The notes below the pieces were generated by a model. That model had not been told where the DNA came from. It made no database searches and was given only the letters and a program-made list of their open reading frames with translations. Below are positions 44,540-55,277 of a DNA stretch of 64,000 bases, piece by piece. Position 1 is the stretch's first letter. Every line of letters starts with the position of its first letter. Source of the stretch: Eretmocerus hayati (Eukaryota > Arthropoda > Insecta > Hymenoptera > Aphelinidae); the NCBI GenBank assembly GCA_029851415.1, contig CM056743.1:11462727-11526726 (forward strand), read 5' to 3'. The position numbers were made by a program, and so were the translations under genes.

Positions 44540-44785
44540 GGCCAGAGTAAAAGGTCACGGGAAACTGATAATCTTTCCGAAGTATTCAGCCACATTTTGG
44601 TACTTCAGGACGACGTAGGTCAAGTTTGTGAAGGCTCCATTTTGATATATTTTTGTCTAGATACTAGTCAAATTTTTCAGTTTTTCGACTGTTTGAAATA
44701 TCGGGAGAGATCTGCTGGAATAGATCTTCTGATGTTTTCAGATATTTCAATCAACGCACCGGGAATAATTTTGGATCAATCGTAG
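44540..44785 (+). pseudogene. Open 81-codon segment
   Basis: Open between stops: SKRSRETDNLSEVFSHILVL, DDVGQVCEGSILIYFCLDTS, LKYRERSAGIDLLMFSDI, ending NAPGIILDQS. The first ATG is at 44594-44597 but the protein-like composition starts upstream of it, which suggests an exon. No domain assigned; it is in line with the other + strand remnants. Confidence 0.35.
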
Positions 44786-44999
44786 CATTTGAAAAAATTC
44801 TGATTGAATCGGGAATATGTCTCTTGTAACAAATCCCGATTGAAAACATTCCGTCAAGGAGACTTCCTGGCGGGTCTTTGAGAATTTGCAAAATAGGTTC
44901 TAGATCCACCGTCACCCTCAACATTATATCATCAACGCTTTGGTGGAGTCAAGATATTGATATCACAATTCAATCATCAATCTGAGTGATTCCTCATCA

Positions 45000-45256
45000 T
45001 GAAAAGTTACCACCTAGTAACCAGCTAGTTGGAAATCTTTTTAAAAGAACTTCAATTAGCTGGTTGGATAAAGGTTTTGAAAATTCAACCAATTACACTG
45101 TAAAATACTTCTTCAGAGAACTCCGACCCGCTGGTTGAATGAGATATTGAAAATTCAACCAATTTGGTTGGAAATTCAACCAGTTTCTTCAATAAATTGG
45201 TTGAATATTCCATTCAACCAGTTGATGGAGGTTATACGAAAAAAATGTTCTCAGTG
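45000..45256. repeat. CAACCA-rich TA-flanked MITE(s), relatives of 40699-41870
   Basis: 45096-45256 begins CACTGTAAAAT and ends TCTCAGTG with TA on both sides (45094-45095, 45257-45258). It contains AATTCAACCAATTTGGTTGG, CAACCAGTT and TGGTTGAAT motifs. The preceding 100 bp (AACCAGCTAGTTGG, AGCTGGTTGG) is similar and may be a second, damaged copy. Confidence 0.7.
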
Positions 45257-45399
45257 TACTATCATGATTCTACGCCTTGAGATAGACCAGCTCTGCGCCA
45301 ACAAAATATGCTGACCAGTGTCAAACAAGGAAGACAGAGAAGCAGTAAAGGAAAAAAGGCTCATGGTTGAACATTCAAACTATGAAACCTATTTTCCAG

Positions 45400-45548
45400 G
45401 CTATGCAGCGAATATGGAAATATAGAAGGCACGTTGAAGACTGCGTGAAATGGAGCAAAAAAAATTTGCGATGCGGAAACTGGATGAACAAACCCGCATC
45501 AAACTTATGTGATCATTCTGCTAACTTGGCTTACTACAATTACCTTGC
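45400..45548 (+). pseudogene. Cys-containing exon-like segment
   Basis: Starts after CTATTTTCCAG and is open for 50 codons: AMQRIWKYRRHVEDCVKWSK, KNLRCGNWMNKPASNLCDHS, ANLAYYNYLA. Three spaced Cys and several Trp. A downstream frame at 45509-45754 (TILTDGFDYKYITLNDPYSY) may be its shifted continuation. Family unknown. Confidence 0.3.
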
Positions 45549-46289
45549 GTGAAGTGAATATTCAGCATGTACTTCTAACTGGCATTCTATCAGCAAAAAT
45601 TTTTACGAACAAGTATTTTAGTGCTGACACAATCTTAACGGATGGCTTTGATTATAAATACATCACCCTGAACGACCCGTATTCTTACAGCCTTCCTCCA
45701 CGAATCTCTATCCAAATTCTATCAGACGGAGCAATTCGTAATCGAGAGAGATGAACACGATACTCCGTGGAGGAATTTTTTCCCCTGTTTCAAGTCGATT
45801 GCACAGCTTGAGCAGCTTCTAAATTTGGTGGACCTACTCTGCCGCAACTATAGTTGAAATCGGAGATCGAACGAAATCCTTTACAGATTTCTAAATCCAT
45901 GCTCTCCATCAAAATGCATTCCTCACCAAACCTCGACCTTCATTTTCGTTTCCTCAAGTTTTTCCAAATCTGCCGACAACTTTGGAGGAATTGACCGCAA
46001 GCTAATACGCCACACTTGATCCTGAAGGCCAAATTTTCTTCATATCCCCGGTAGTTCCACCAAATTTGGGACGAACTTCGAAAAACTCGTCCGTGAGTTT
46101 GTATGCCATGTTGATCGTTATGTCTGAGTTCATTATATAGCTTCGGGTCGAAGTTTGATTGTGGGAAACATCTCCCAAAGAAGAACCGAACAAAATTATC
46201 TTTACGTGAGTGGTTTTCATTGCTGAGAGTAAGTGTGCCAATATAATGATTCAGGTGATGTCAAGCAAGCTATTAGGCCGGGCTAGGTT

Positions 46290-46500
46290 CGTATCAGATA
46301 GGATAGAATGGGATGGATTGTCTAGGATGGGGGAGTGGGTCTGGGCAGGGCTGAGATTGCATGGAATTGGGTGAGATGGAATGGGATGGGACGGGGTGAA
46401 TAAGATGAGATGAGCTGGGATGGGATGAGGGATGGGACGAGCCGGGCTGGGTTGAGATTCGATAAGATGGGCTTGGTTGGAATTTATCGGACTGGGATCG
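46290..46500 (+). repeat. Degenerate GGGATGGGAT-type array
   Basis: About 200 bp of imperfect 5-bp units (GGATG, GGGAT, GAGAT) with strong purine bias, comparable to the central array of the 41 kb element but unpaired. Confidence 0.75.
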
Positions 46501-46536
46501 ATGGATGAGCAGACGATTTATAGGTATACAGTAAAA

Positions 46537-46885
46537 CCTGTGGTGACCTGAGTTGACCTTCAAATGACCTTGAAAATGACCTCCAAGGTCGGGAACAAGG
46601 TCATTAGGTCTTTTCTACTGTGATCATGAACAACTTTCATCCCAAATATTTTTCGATAAAATGCTCACTCTTGGAGTTACAGAGGTTACCGTCAACCCGT
46701 GCTGACCTCCATTTATCTCGCCAAGGTCAAGTCGGGTCAAATAAAGTTTCAAACAAAAGTTTCATCACTTCTCAGGTTCTTTCAGAGTTCGAGGTCAAAA
46801 GTAGGTGTTTCTATTTAAAAAAATCCAGTTGACCTCCAAATGACCTTGAAAATGACCTTCAAGGTAAAAAACGAGGTCAGCATCG
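46537..46885. promoter_or_regulatory. Cluster of AGGTCA nuclear-receptor-type half-sites
   Basis: More than ten TGACCT/AGGTCA half-sites in 350 bp, many as TGACCTTGA/TCAAGGTCA, the monomer site of FTZ-F1/ERR-type receptors, and one near-palindrome AATGACCTCCAAGGTC. The array ATGACCTTGAAAATGACCT occurs twice (about 46565 and 46840). It may be a functional element or simply the sequence of a repeat family; no start of a gene is evident next to it. Confidence 0.5.
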
Positions 46886-46987
46886 GATGTCCCCCTCAAA
46901 ATGAGGGGACACATGTTTCGGGGTTTTCCCCGATCCCCGACCATTTCTGAAAAAATGGGGGAGGGTACTCACTTTTTGGACACCCTG

Positions 46988-47315
46988 TATGTGTTGGCCT
47001 CTTCGGGGCAACAATTAACAATTTCCTTGTATAAACTGCTATACGCAATGCCATCTGATAAAAAGCTTGGCGGAATAGTTTGTCGGGTGAAGGTATGTAT
47101 CCGTCCGACCGCAGATGCATCATCGCTGAGCTTAGGTGTTCAACTTCGCGTCCGGGTTCGCTGTTCCACACCCAAGCTCAGCGGTGATCCATCTGTGGTC
47201 GGCCGAATACATACCTTTACCCGACAAACTATTTCGCCAAGGTTTTTCAGACGTCACCGCGTATAGCAGTATGTAGAAAAAACAAGTCAGTTCCTGCCCT
47301 GAAGAGGCCAACACA
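46988..47315. repeat. Foldback MITE
   Basis: ATGTGTTGGCCTCTTCGGGG faces CCTGAAGAGGCCAACACAT; inside, CTTGGCGGAATAGTTTGTCG faces CGACAAACTATTTCGCCAAG, and CCGACCGCAGATGCATC faces GATCCATCTGTGGTCGG. It follows TTTTTGGACACCCTGTA, an end motif common in mariner-type repeats. The 91- and 121-codon frames here are arm sequence. Confidence 0.85.
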
Positions 47316-47909
47316 TAAATTGGCAAAACGTCGGCAAAATAGGTTCATAATAAAGTCCGTTCAACCCATACACCTATCTAGTCAATCATATCCAAAAGCA
47401 CGGACATATATCAAAAAACTACGAATTTGGGATAGTATTTGAAATCCAGATACAGTCCATCATATGAATGCGGTATACTTTAATAAGTCTGCAAACATTT
47501 GCACGTGTGGCCCTTGAATTGGGAATGTACATGTACACACTCGGATGAGTTCAAAATGGCAAAGTGGCGAGTGAATTCAAAACTCGCCAGGATGCTCTAA
47601 GATTGAGCAGCGGGAAACTCCCCCAGTGGCTCTCTGATTCGAGTATCGGAGGTTAGCTCTCGACACGGAGGAAAGATAACGTATGCATTAGAGTTTTGCA
47701 GAGTTTGTTATTTTGTTCTCTCAAAAATTTTGCTGTGTGGCAATAGCGCTGTGCAGATCAGATCTTGTGGTGCATGGCTGTATTTTTTCGACTATTGAAT
47801 ATGATAATGGGGAGTCTGGCAGTGTCTCCCAGGTTTGGAGACGGGCGAATTCTGTCATCCGTGGATAAATTCAGTCACATTATCACTCAAGCTTTCTCTG
47901 TGTTTTCAG

Positions 47910-47981
47910 GTGAAAGGCTACTCAGAATGCGCGATTAGTTACTTGGAAGTGAGAATCACTTCTTCTGATCTCCCATCATAA
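47910..47981 (+). pseudogene. Short exon-like segment after a strong acceptor
   Basis: CTTTCTCTGTGTTTTCAG precedes 47910. The frame then reads VKGYSECAISYLEVRITSSD and stops at TAA 47979. The LEVRIT ending is compatible with a last beta strand. Small but with a good acceptor; it is the first of the open pieces in 47.9-49.8 kb. Confidence 0.3.
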
Positions 47982-48014
47982 AAGTCTAATATAACTCCTG
48001 ATCATGTAGAATGA

Positions 48015-48257
48015 ATTATTATTGGGGTCAGACGTAATAGAATAAACAAATTCCTGTCAGGATACCAGAAGTACATTGAGTTTTATATGAAACTCAAAAA
48101 TCATGATCCACTTTTTTCATTATTCGAAATTCCTGCGGTACGACGACTTGTCTCTGAAGACTCTCAATCTTACCTCAACAGGGATGATTTGATATTCGAT
48201 ATCTATCGCCGAATCTTTGAGTATATTGATAGTTTATTTGTTCGTCTTGTATCGTAA
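48015..48257 (+). CDS. Exon-like 80-codon segment of unknown family
   Basis: Open from a TGA at 48012 to TAA 48255, with an acceptor-like GGGGTCAG at 48024-48031 and a donor-like GTAAGC at 48254. Reads KFLSGYQKYIEFYMKLKNHD, PLFSLFEIPAVRRLVSEDSQ, SYLNRDDLIFDIYRRIFEYI. This is one of the most protein-like stretches in the window: balanced charge, amphipathic helices, no stop. No domain recognised. The short frame 48234-48416 on the minus strand is unrelated. Confidence 0.4.
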   Translation: MIIGVRRNRINKFLSGYQKYIEFYMKLKNHDPLFSLFEIPAVRRLVSEDSQSYLNRDDLIFDIYRRIFEYIDSLFVRLVS

Positions 48258-48740
48258 GCTAATTGATACCGCACACTTATATCCTCTGATGCATAAACGA
48301 GCCATTACGATACCGTACGCGTCAGGATGCATTGGCACGCATTCGCAATATAATGGTAACCAAACGAGCAGATATAGACTGTGATACGTGACTTTACGTG
48401 CAGGCACGCACTTCACCCAGCAAATTCTACTTCTAGTACAGAAAAAGTCCGAGATTACAGGGTCGACAGGGTTTCATCCGGGTGTCAGGGGTGGGCACAT
48501 TCAATGTTCATAAATCGGTGACGAAGCGGTGTAGGAATGAATCTTGGATGCAGAAAAAAGTGGGCTAGAGACATGCACGATTGGTTGAGTGAGGAAATTT
48601 TGTTTCCTGTCACTTCCATTGATATCGAATTTTGATCTGTTTTGCCTCTTTGTTTGCACACGGATCGATTGTCATGCATTGTATAAAATTTTACAACTGT
48701 AACCGATTACTCGGTAGTGAGATCACCAATATTTGATATC

Positions 48741-48836
48741 ATGAATTCTCTTTATTCTCTTCCACTCATCCCCAGAGAGGAATTTTTCCTGTTTGACCAA
48801 TTTTTCAAATATTTGGGTCGAATTAGATCCAAATGA
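48741..48836 (+). other. Small ATG-initiated open frame
   Basis: 31 codons: MNSLYSLPLIPREEFFLFDQ, FFKYLGRIRSK. Short, but in line with the neighbouring + strand pieces and with a GGTCGAAT donor-like sequence inside the end. Could be a first exon. Confidence 0.2.
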
Positions 48837-49123
48837 AATGCTATTTTAGTCAAATTCGATCAAATTTTGGAATTGGGCTGCTGGAAATATGGGTCAGCTG
48901 CCGCTGTATGAGTGTACACCACTGTACTGATATTTTCATGTTTGATAGACTACCATATCCGTTCTGGAATATTTATTGATTCTTTCATTATGAAATATTG
49001 TTCCACTAATTCCGTTGCCTTACTGTAGGGGATACCGCGGAAGAAGTTCTTCCTCGTGAGAAATAATTCCCAAAATCCCACTTATCACGAAATTTCTTCT
49101 ACTACAGGTGGTGGTGATTCTAA

Positions 49124-49366
49124 GAGATAACAAGAAATATTAGACTGAAAGGTAATGTAAGAGATGATTCTATAATCCATCCAAGTTCTCCAATTGCACT
49201 CACATTGTTCTCAAAATTAATTGGAGTGAGGGATGAAGATCATAACTCAGCTCATGCGAGGGATGTCGAGAAAGTACAGACGACTAGTGACAGGCAGGAA
49301 TTTGGAACTTCAAATCCACTCAATGGAGCGAATTCTGGTCATCGGAATCTTGAGATTAGGATCTAG
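49124..49366 (+). CDS. Exon-like 80-codon segment of unknown family
   Basis: Open between TAA 49121 and TAG 49364. Reads NIRLKGNVRDDSIIHPSSPI, ALTLFSKLIGVRDEDHNSAH, ARDVEKVQTTSDRQEFGTSN. Hydrophilic, low-complexity-free, no ATG, so an internal exon or remnant. Just upstream TTCTTCTACTACAG is followed by the overlapping short frame VVVILRDNKKY. Family unknown. Confidence 0.4.
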   Translation, partial: EITRNIRLKGNVRDDSIIHPSSPIALTLFSKLIGVRDEDHNSAHARDVEKVQTTSDRQEFGTSNPLNGANSGHRNLEIRI

Positions 49367-49587
49367 ATTCCACATTGACCAAGCAGTATTTGTCGAATGT
49401 GCCTCTTGATTAACTAGAGTGAGATCCGCGTGGCAAATTCTTGAAAGTTGCAAGAGCGAGGTATCAATTTAATGGGACAATGTGAGGAGTGATTCGCAGG
49501 TCTATGGGAGTGGGAAAGGTGGTGCTGATGATGAATAACAACCTCTACTCGGTAAATTTGGGGATAACAATAGTAATTCCACGATGA

Positions 49588-49758
49588 ATTCTCTGCATAT
49601 TCCTCGATGATGAGAAGACGAAGATCAAGCTAGAACGCAGAATTTTTCAGTTAGAGCAATGCAAAGAATATATCCCTCTCGGGCAATTACTCAATCCCAG
49701 TCAATTGGAGAGTTTGTTATGGAACAAAATTATAGATCACGAATTAGATGAAGATTGA
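49588..49758 (+). CDS. Exon-like 56-codon segment of unknown family
   Basis: Open between TGA 49585 and TGA 49756: DDEKTKIKLERRIFQLEQCK, EYIPLGQLLNPSQLESLLWN, KIIDHELDED. The composition is that of a helical, charged protein. It follows another short piece (GVGKVVLMMNNNLYSVNLGI, about 49505-49587). Together with the three segments upstream it suggests one former or present multi-exon gene on the + strand. Confidence 0.4.
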   Translation: MLCIFLDDEKTKIKLERRIFQLEQCKEYIPLGQLLNPSQLESLLWNKIIDHELDED

Positions 49759-50054
49759 TGAGTCGTTAATAGAAAGTTGCCATGGACTATTACCAGAAAT
49801 AGATTTCGATCGATAATTGTTAAAAATTTCTCCTCGGCTGATTATTCATCGATTTCTACTACTGAACTTTTTCGACGAACAGAATTTACTCGTTTAATAT
49901 CTCGCATCAACATCCTACGCACTCACCCATTTAGTATTTCTCCTGAAATTTCATCAACTTAATCATTTTTCAACCAAAACTCACGAAACAGTGCTGGAAT
50001 CGGAGGTCTATCTTCTAAACGGATTAATCTCTTTCATCAGAATTCCTGATCTGC

Positions 50055-50492
50055 ATGTCATCGAAGTCATGGGTGCTGCTCCTTGCATGGATGCTGATAT
50101 TGCTCCGTCACCACTCTACCAAATCGTTCGATCATATTATCTCTCCCACCTACTTTCCATCTCCTGAGAATGCATACAAGATACAAACTCCATCTCTCGC
50201 TTCTCGATCTTCTAAAATGTCGAAGTTTGGCCACAACTTTCGAGAACTCGGGTTCGGTCTCTCGGTTCACGTATCAACCGGAAGTGTAAGATTCACCACG
50301 TTTTTCCTGTACGACTTTCAGCAAGTTTTTGTCCCTTCCGCAACTTTTCGATCCCGTGTACAGAGTGCAGGCTCTTGCGGGGATTCTGAGCGGAGAAAAA
50401 GTCTTTCGCAACCGATAAAAATTACAAAGTTTCGCTTAGTGTTACGCTCCTGTGGGACAGTTTTTTTTTGTGGGCGTATCGAAAGTAGTTGA
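50055..50492 (+). CDS. 145-codon open frame with signal-peptide-like start
   Basis: The longest ATG frame outside satellites. The start MSSKSWVLLLAWMLILLRHH has a short basic/polar head and a hydrophobic run of about 11 residues that could be a signal peptide or anchor; the rest is Ser/Arg/Phe-rich with no recognisable domain and ends shortly before a (GT)n microsatellite. Intronless as seen. It may be a small secreted protein gene or a chance frame. Confidence 0.3.
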   Translation: MSSKSWVLLLAWMLILLRHHSTKSFDHIISPTYFPSPENAYKIQTPSLASRSSKMSKFGHNFRELGFGLSVHVSTGSVRFTTFFLYDFQQVFVPSATFRSRVQSAGSCGDSERRKSLSQPIKITKFRLVLRSCGTVFFCGRIESS

Positions 50493-50534
50493 CGATCGAA
50501 TAAACTCTTGAAGATAAGAAAATGGAGCTTGAGA

Positions 50535-50537
<3 letters not shown>

Positions 50538-50568
<31 letters not shown>
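50538..50568. repeat. (GT)n microsatellite
   Basis: About 15 GT units. Frames of repeated His-Thr or Cys-Val across it are artefacts. Confidence 0.95.
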
Positions 50569-50569
<1 letters not shown>

Positions 50570-51010
50570 TTCTTCTTGAAACAATCGACTGTTCTCAGTG
50601 TGATGAGTTGGTGCAATCAGATGGTTTCAAAGCGGGAAGTTTTGAAACGTGCTTGTGGGAAACCTCGGAAGCGTGTACTATATATGAGTGTGAACGTGAA
50701 GGGTGTAAGATACATAGGGTGCTGCAAATGAATAGAGACTGCTCTTGATGAGTTTAGTGGTACTGTGGAGGAATGTGGGTGCAATGCTATTATATTCCGT
50801 CGAAGTCAAGATCGAAAACTTGTCTGTCTGATTCTCCATTCTATTCTGGCTGTGTAGTTTCTCTTATTCAATTAAACTCCACTGACGACATTGCATTCAC
50901 TCATCGATGAATGTGTGCCGCTTTCAGTTGAGATCTATATTATTTTCAATAATTCCTCTCAGCTCACTTATTTCACTGGATAATCGATTCAGTGGATTTG
51001 ATATTTCTTA

Positions 51011-51931
51011 CACTACCAGTCAAAAGTCTGAGGACACCTGGGAATCAAGCTGATGCTTTTCAGAGTTGGATGTCTCGGAACCTATTGGTCGTAGAGAGCT
51101 CTGCGTGGTCGCATTTTGTAGCTCATATCAAGCACTATCAAATCTATTTTTTGTATTTTCCATCCCGCGTATTATACCAGAGACACACGAGTCAGGAAAA
51201 TGACTTTTTTCGCAATTTTTCAAGCAAGGTACGAACGCCTGCCGATTCTGGAGAAATTAGTAGATCGCTTTAAGACCAATGTCATCTTCAAGCCCATAAG
51301 AAGACCTCAAAAATCAGTTTTTGAACGTTTCTCGAAGTGGTTCTGGTCCCGAGATCCAAGTGATTCAGTGAGGGAGTTTTTCTTTCAAAAAATCCCTCGA
51401 TAATCCAGAAATGATGAGAAACAGCCCACTTTGGGGCAGCTGACCCTCATTTTTGCACGAGTTTGACTCAACACCTAGATAGCCACCGAAAGTAAACGCT
51501 ACCAACCTTGGACTGAGCTGTTTCTCTTCATATTTGGATTGACCGTGTAACGTTTTGAGAGAAAAACACTCGCAGACAATCTGTCATATCTCAATGCCAG
51601 AACCACTTTGAGAGACGTTCAAAAACGGATTTTCAAGGTTTCTTCATGGGCTTGAAGATGTCATCGGTCTCATAGCGATCCAACCGTCTCTCCAAAATCG
51701 TCAGGCGTTCGTACCTAGCCTGAAAAATTGCGAAAAAGCCATTTTTCTGACACGTGTGTCTCCAGTATTATACGTGGTACGGAAAATACTAAAAATAGAC
51801 TTGGAAGTGCTCGATATAAGCTACAAAATGCGACCACGCAGACCTCTCTACGACTGATAGCTTCTGAGATATCCAACTCTGAAAATCATCAGCTTGATTC
51901 CCAGGTGTCCTCAGACTTTTGACCGGTAGTG
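51011..51931. mobile_element. Tc1/mariner-type foldback element, copy 1, TA-flanked
   Basis: TA at 51009-51010 and 51932-51933. The ends CACTACCAGTCAAAAGTCTG / CAGACTTTTGACCGGTAGTG resemble Tc1-type terminal repeats. The arms of about 425 bp are inverted copies: ACACACGAGTCAGGAAAATG faces CATTTTTCTGACACGTGTGT, and GAACGTTTCTCGAAGTGGTT faces AACCACTTTGAGAGACGTTC. The loop is near 51440-51520. Open frames in the arms are not genes. Confidence 0.9.
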
Positions 51932-52130
51932 TATTCATCTCAGAAAATGAGTACTCACAGGGGATGATGAAATTATTCTTGTTTCGAAATATACACATGA
52001 CTATATGATCCTTTCCGAGAAGAAGGGTAGAAGGATGGGGTGGAAGATATCTATTAACACGGTAGGTTCATGGAAAATTTCATAAGAAAAAAAAAAGGTT
52101 CGTGGAAAACCCACAGGAGAGTAGACGTGT

Positions 52131-52466
52131 GTGATTCGATGGCGCCAGACCAAAATTCCAATGTCATCTCTCGGAAGATATCTTGGAGAAAATTTTTCTT
52201 CCTACAAAATGTTACGGATATTCTTCGGAACAGCAGCTGATTTGTATAATGGAGAATTGTTTTCTTCAAGTGATCACTCATTGAATCAGTATCTGGACCG
52301 ATTCAAAATTGGCCGACTCCTTTTTAGTGCAAAGCTGTCTAATTGTTATTCCTTATCAATTCCCTTCAATTCATCTGGGATTTCATAGGGATGATTCCGG
52401 ATGAATACAACTCAAGGTCAGTAATCAGAGGAACTTGCTTTTTCATTGCACGGAAACGGGCCGATA
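52131..52466 (+). pseudogene. Open segments upstream of a MATH-like remnant
   Basis: 52131-52388 is an 85-codon ATG frame (SLGRYLGENFSSYKMLRIFF, then SDHSLNQYLDRFKIGRLLFS). It is followed in another frame by MIPDEYNSRSVIRGTCFFIA to TAA 52466. Overlapping frames in this interval also look protein-like, so exact reading is uncertain. Context suggests the N-terminal part of the unit at 52468. Confidence 0.25.
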
Positions 52467-52467
52467 A

Positions 52468-52746
52468 TTAATATATCCAAATTTAACTCGTCCGATTCTC
52501 AACGAATGGTCTTGGGTATTCAGCAATAATGGATTAAAAAGTCAACCAGGGTTATCCATAATCGAATCCCTTGAATACGAGTCCATGGAAGATAAGATGA
52601 AAATTACCCCTATCCAACGAGAGTCTGCGAAGTTTGTGGACCAACTTCAACGAATGAATCCAGTGGTTGTGTCACGGGATTCCTCCGGAATCTCATATGG
52701 CTTTAAGAAGCTTGTTCAATTCAGGAGTATTCTTCCAGTGGGATGA
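52468..52746 (+). pseudogene. MATH-like segment with YGFKKL motif
   Basis: 92 open codons with no start: RPILNEWSWVFSNNGLKSQP, IIESLEYESMEDKMKITPIQ, RMNPVVVSRDSSGISYGFKK, LVQFRSIL. SYGFKKLVQFRSIL aligns with DWGFKKFIRRDFLL of SPOP, a hallmark of MATH domains. The frame then closes at TGA 52744; in the next frame WDDASAICFILQQQ continues to about 52897, in the place of the last MATH strand. An indel or splice near 52730 would link them. Confidence 0.45.
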
Positions 52747-54299
52747 TGCATCTGCTATTTGCTTTATCCTGCAACAACAATTTCCTACATCGAATTCATA
52801 TCTTAGGTCACGTTTCACAGTCATTGAGAGTTATTGTACCGAAATCCAAGAAATTCCCAACCGCACAGATTCATCCATTCACAAAACCATGCGGTGACGC
52901 AATGTCGGCAATAAAATACGCGTGCGAATGAACGCACTCATCCGAACTAGCAATTCCGCGTGGACACCCGTCAGGTTTTCACACTTGACGCGCAAGAGAG
53001 TCGTATTAGTCGCTGATTTACAACCTTGGTGCTTTGTTAGTTCCCCTCAAGCGTTGATTTTTCCCACCCACAGACGCGTAAATCACTGTCACAATTCCGC
53101 TCAAGTAATTCCCTCGGTCTGCTCTTGGATTTCCATGTGTTTGTGGGTACGGATACGAAAAAAGATTTTGAGTGTGTTAGTGTAAGATTTTTCATGATTA
53201 GAGAATGCCACAAACCATAGTCACATATGAAGTGGTCGTAAGATATCAGAAAGGGAGCATTTTGGTCTGTCCTAAATTAATCACAAGTAACGACATAATT
53301 CAAATTTGCTCGGATACAAATCTGTGACAATGTCATGCAATGGTTTTTGGCATTGAATTTAGAACCCTCGATGAGCATTGATTCTTCTCTCATCATTTTT
53401 AAGAACAAGAGTTTGAGAAAATCTCTGGCAATGAAGGACAACTCAAAATTCCTCTCATCGAATGCATGCTGTTCAGGGAGTTCTTATAAATACCCAGAAA
53501 TTATCATTCATCTGATAGAATCAAGGGAAATCTTCCTCTGAAACCCTCTTGAGACACTTTACATGTGAAGGTGCGTTCGCAGAAGAAGGATAGCAGATGG
53601 CTTACGAGGTTGGCTTTCGGAAAATGTTTGTTCTTAGCTCTTCGAGCACTTGCACAATATCTTATTTGTCGCGTCACTTCATTTTGCTTTGCTTTTCACC
53701 CATTGCCCGCGTTGATTGAAGAACTGCGACGGGTGAGGTGTTGATCAGTAATCTTGAATAAGCCAGAATATTAATTTTGGTGGTGTATTGAGGACGTTAC
53801 GATGAAGAAAGGCTAAACAATTACCGTAGGATACTGGTTATCTTTAATTTTGATTTTAGTGTTCGAAACTGTTTGTTCCTCAACCCTTACTTCAGAAAGA
53901 GGATGTGTGTGACAAAGGGGGGGGGGGGTTGGTATGATGAGAGTGGAGGCGTTGGTGGTGCCCCCTAGGGATCCTTTGTCACTGGTCACGTTCGGTACAA
54001 CTCGGACGATGAGGATGTTGAGGTTCGTGGTGCGGATGAGGTTGATGAAGTTGAGGTTGAGAGAATTCACACACAATATTTTCACACAATTTTGACACAG
54101 GAACCAAAGTGCGTGAAACAATTATGGAATGTTCACTAGGTCGCGGTGACGACGTTCCTGACGGCACCAGGATACGTCGGAGTAACGGAGCAGCATGGCC
54201 ACGGCTGGGCCAAATGTCGTGGAGTATGCGTCGCGACGGCTTTTCAAAAGTAGACTGTGTTTCAAGCTTGGATAGCTCGGGTTCATATAGGCGGTGTCA

Positions 54300-54515
54300 G
54301 TGGTAACGATAAGCAGCGTTACTCGTGTGATGTAATGGCAAACGCCGTTACGTTAGGGTAGGTGGCGTTATGTAATGCGAGGCTACGTTTACGTAACGCT
54401 AAATGGCGTAACGTATCGAAAGACAGCGTTATAACGCTGTCTTTCGATACGTATACGTAATGGTCAGGTGTGTTGTGTAACGCGAGGAGTCGTTACACGT
54501 GGAATTTGCGTTACA
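54300..54515. repeat. Cluster of GTAACG/CGTTAC motifs
   Basis: About eleven CGTTA(C/T)/GTAACG units in both orientations in 215 bp, with a perfect palindrome at its centre (54411-54452). 53.0-54.3 kb otherwise contains only weak open frames, among them a 102-codon minus frame (53813-54121) that spans a 12-G tract and that I cannot assign. Confidence 0.75.
54411..54452. repeat. Perfect 42-bp palindrome without spacer
   Basis: ACGTATCGAAAGACAGCGTT..AACGCTGTCTTTCGATACGT: 21 bp followed at once by its exact inverse complement (axis between 54431 and 54432). Symmetry ends at 54410/54453. Confidence 0.95.
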
Positions 54516-55277
54516 TATTTTTGAAAATGATATGAGTATGATTTTAATTGATACACACGGGAAACCTTTGTGATCGACGGAAAAATTGATGTGTATATGC
54601 ACGCGTCATGTGATATGATGAGAGTCCAAATGCAAGATCTCACACTCGATATCAAAGATATGTATCTGTTCCATCATCTACGAAAAAAAAGTGAACTCGA
54701 ACCCAATTCTCTCACTGCTTATCCGAATATTGGGTAACATTTCCTCTTTGTATTCCAACCTCTAGGATGTTGAGTGCAGGTCCGTATTTTATCCCATTCC
54801 TGGAATAGATTGCTTCAGAATAGGATTCGAAAGGAATTTTGAGGATCTGTTCAATATGAGACTGCGAGGGAAATTTACAGTGCTAAGTATTTTCAAATAT
54901 CGAGCGTGAGATGAGATAGTCGAGGCGCGATGAGGTTTTCGATAAAATGACCTCGTAGCACCTCTACTACGTCAGCAAGATGTTGTTCCTGCTATCCACT
55001 CCTGCTATCTACATTTAGCACGATGTTTTGATCGACGGACCAGTTTTCGGATGAAAATACTCATTCATGCAGAGCATAGAAGTTCATGTAGATGAGCCAC
55101 TCCCATAATGCAAGAGCGTGGGAAGAGCAGCGATGAACTTCGATGTCAACTCGATGCAGCCACTTCTACAACATATGCCAATATACTAGTTCTTGGGATC
55201 TACTACCACTTTGCGAAGCCTAAAAAATTCTCATGATTGAACATAGAAAATGTGATAGCAATGTTCTAGTGCACAAT

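Noticed and set aside
46896..47326. Frames of 64-121 codons on both strands
   Set aside because: Arms of the foldback MITE at 46988-47315.
50318..50748. His-Thr and Cys-Val repeat proteins
   Set aside because: Translation of a (GT)n microsatellite.
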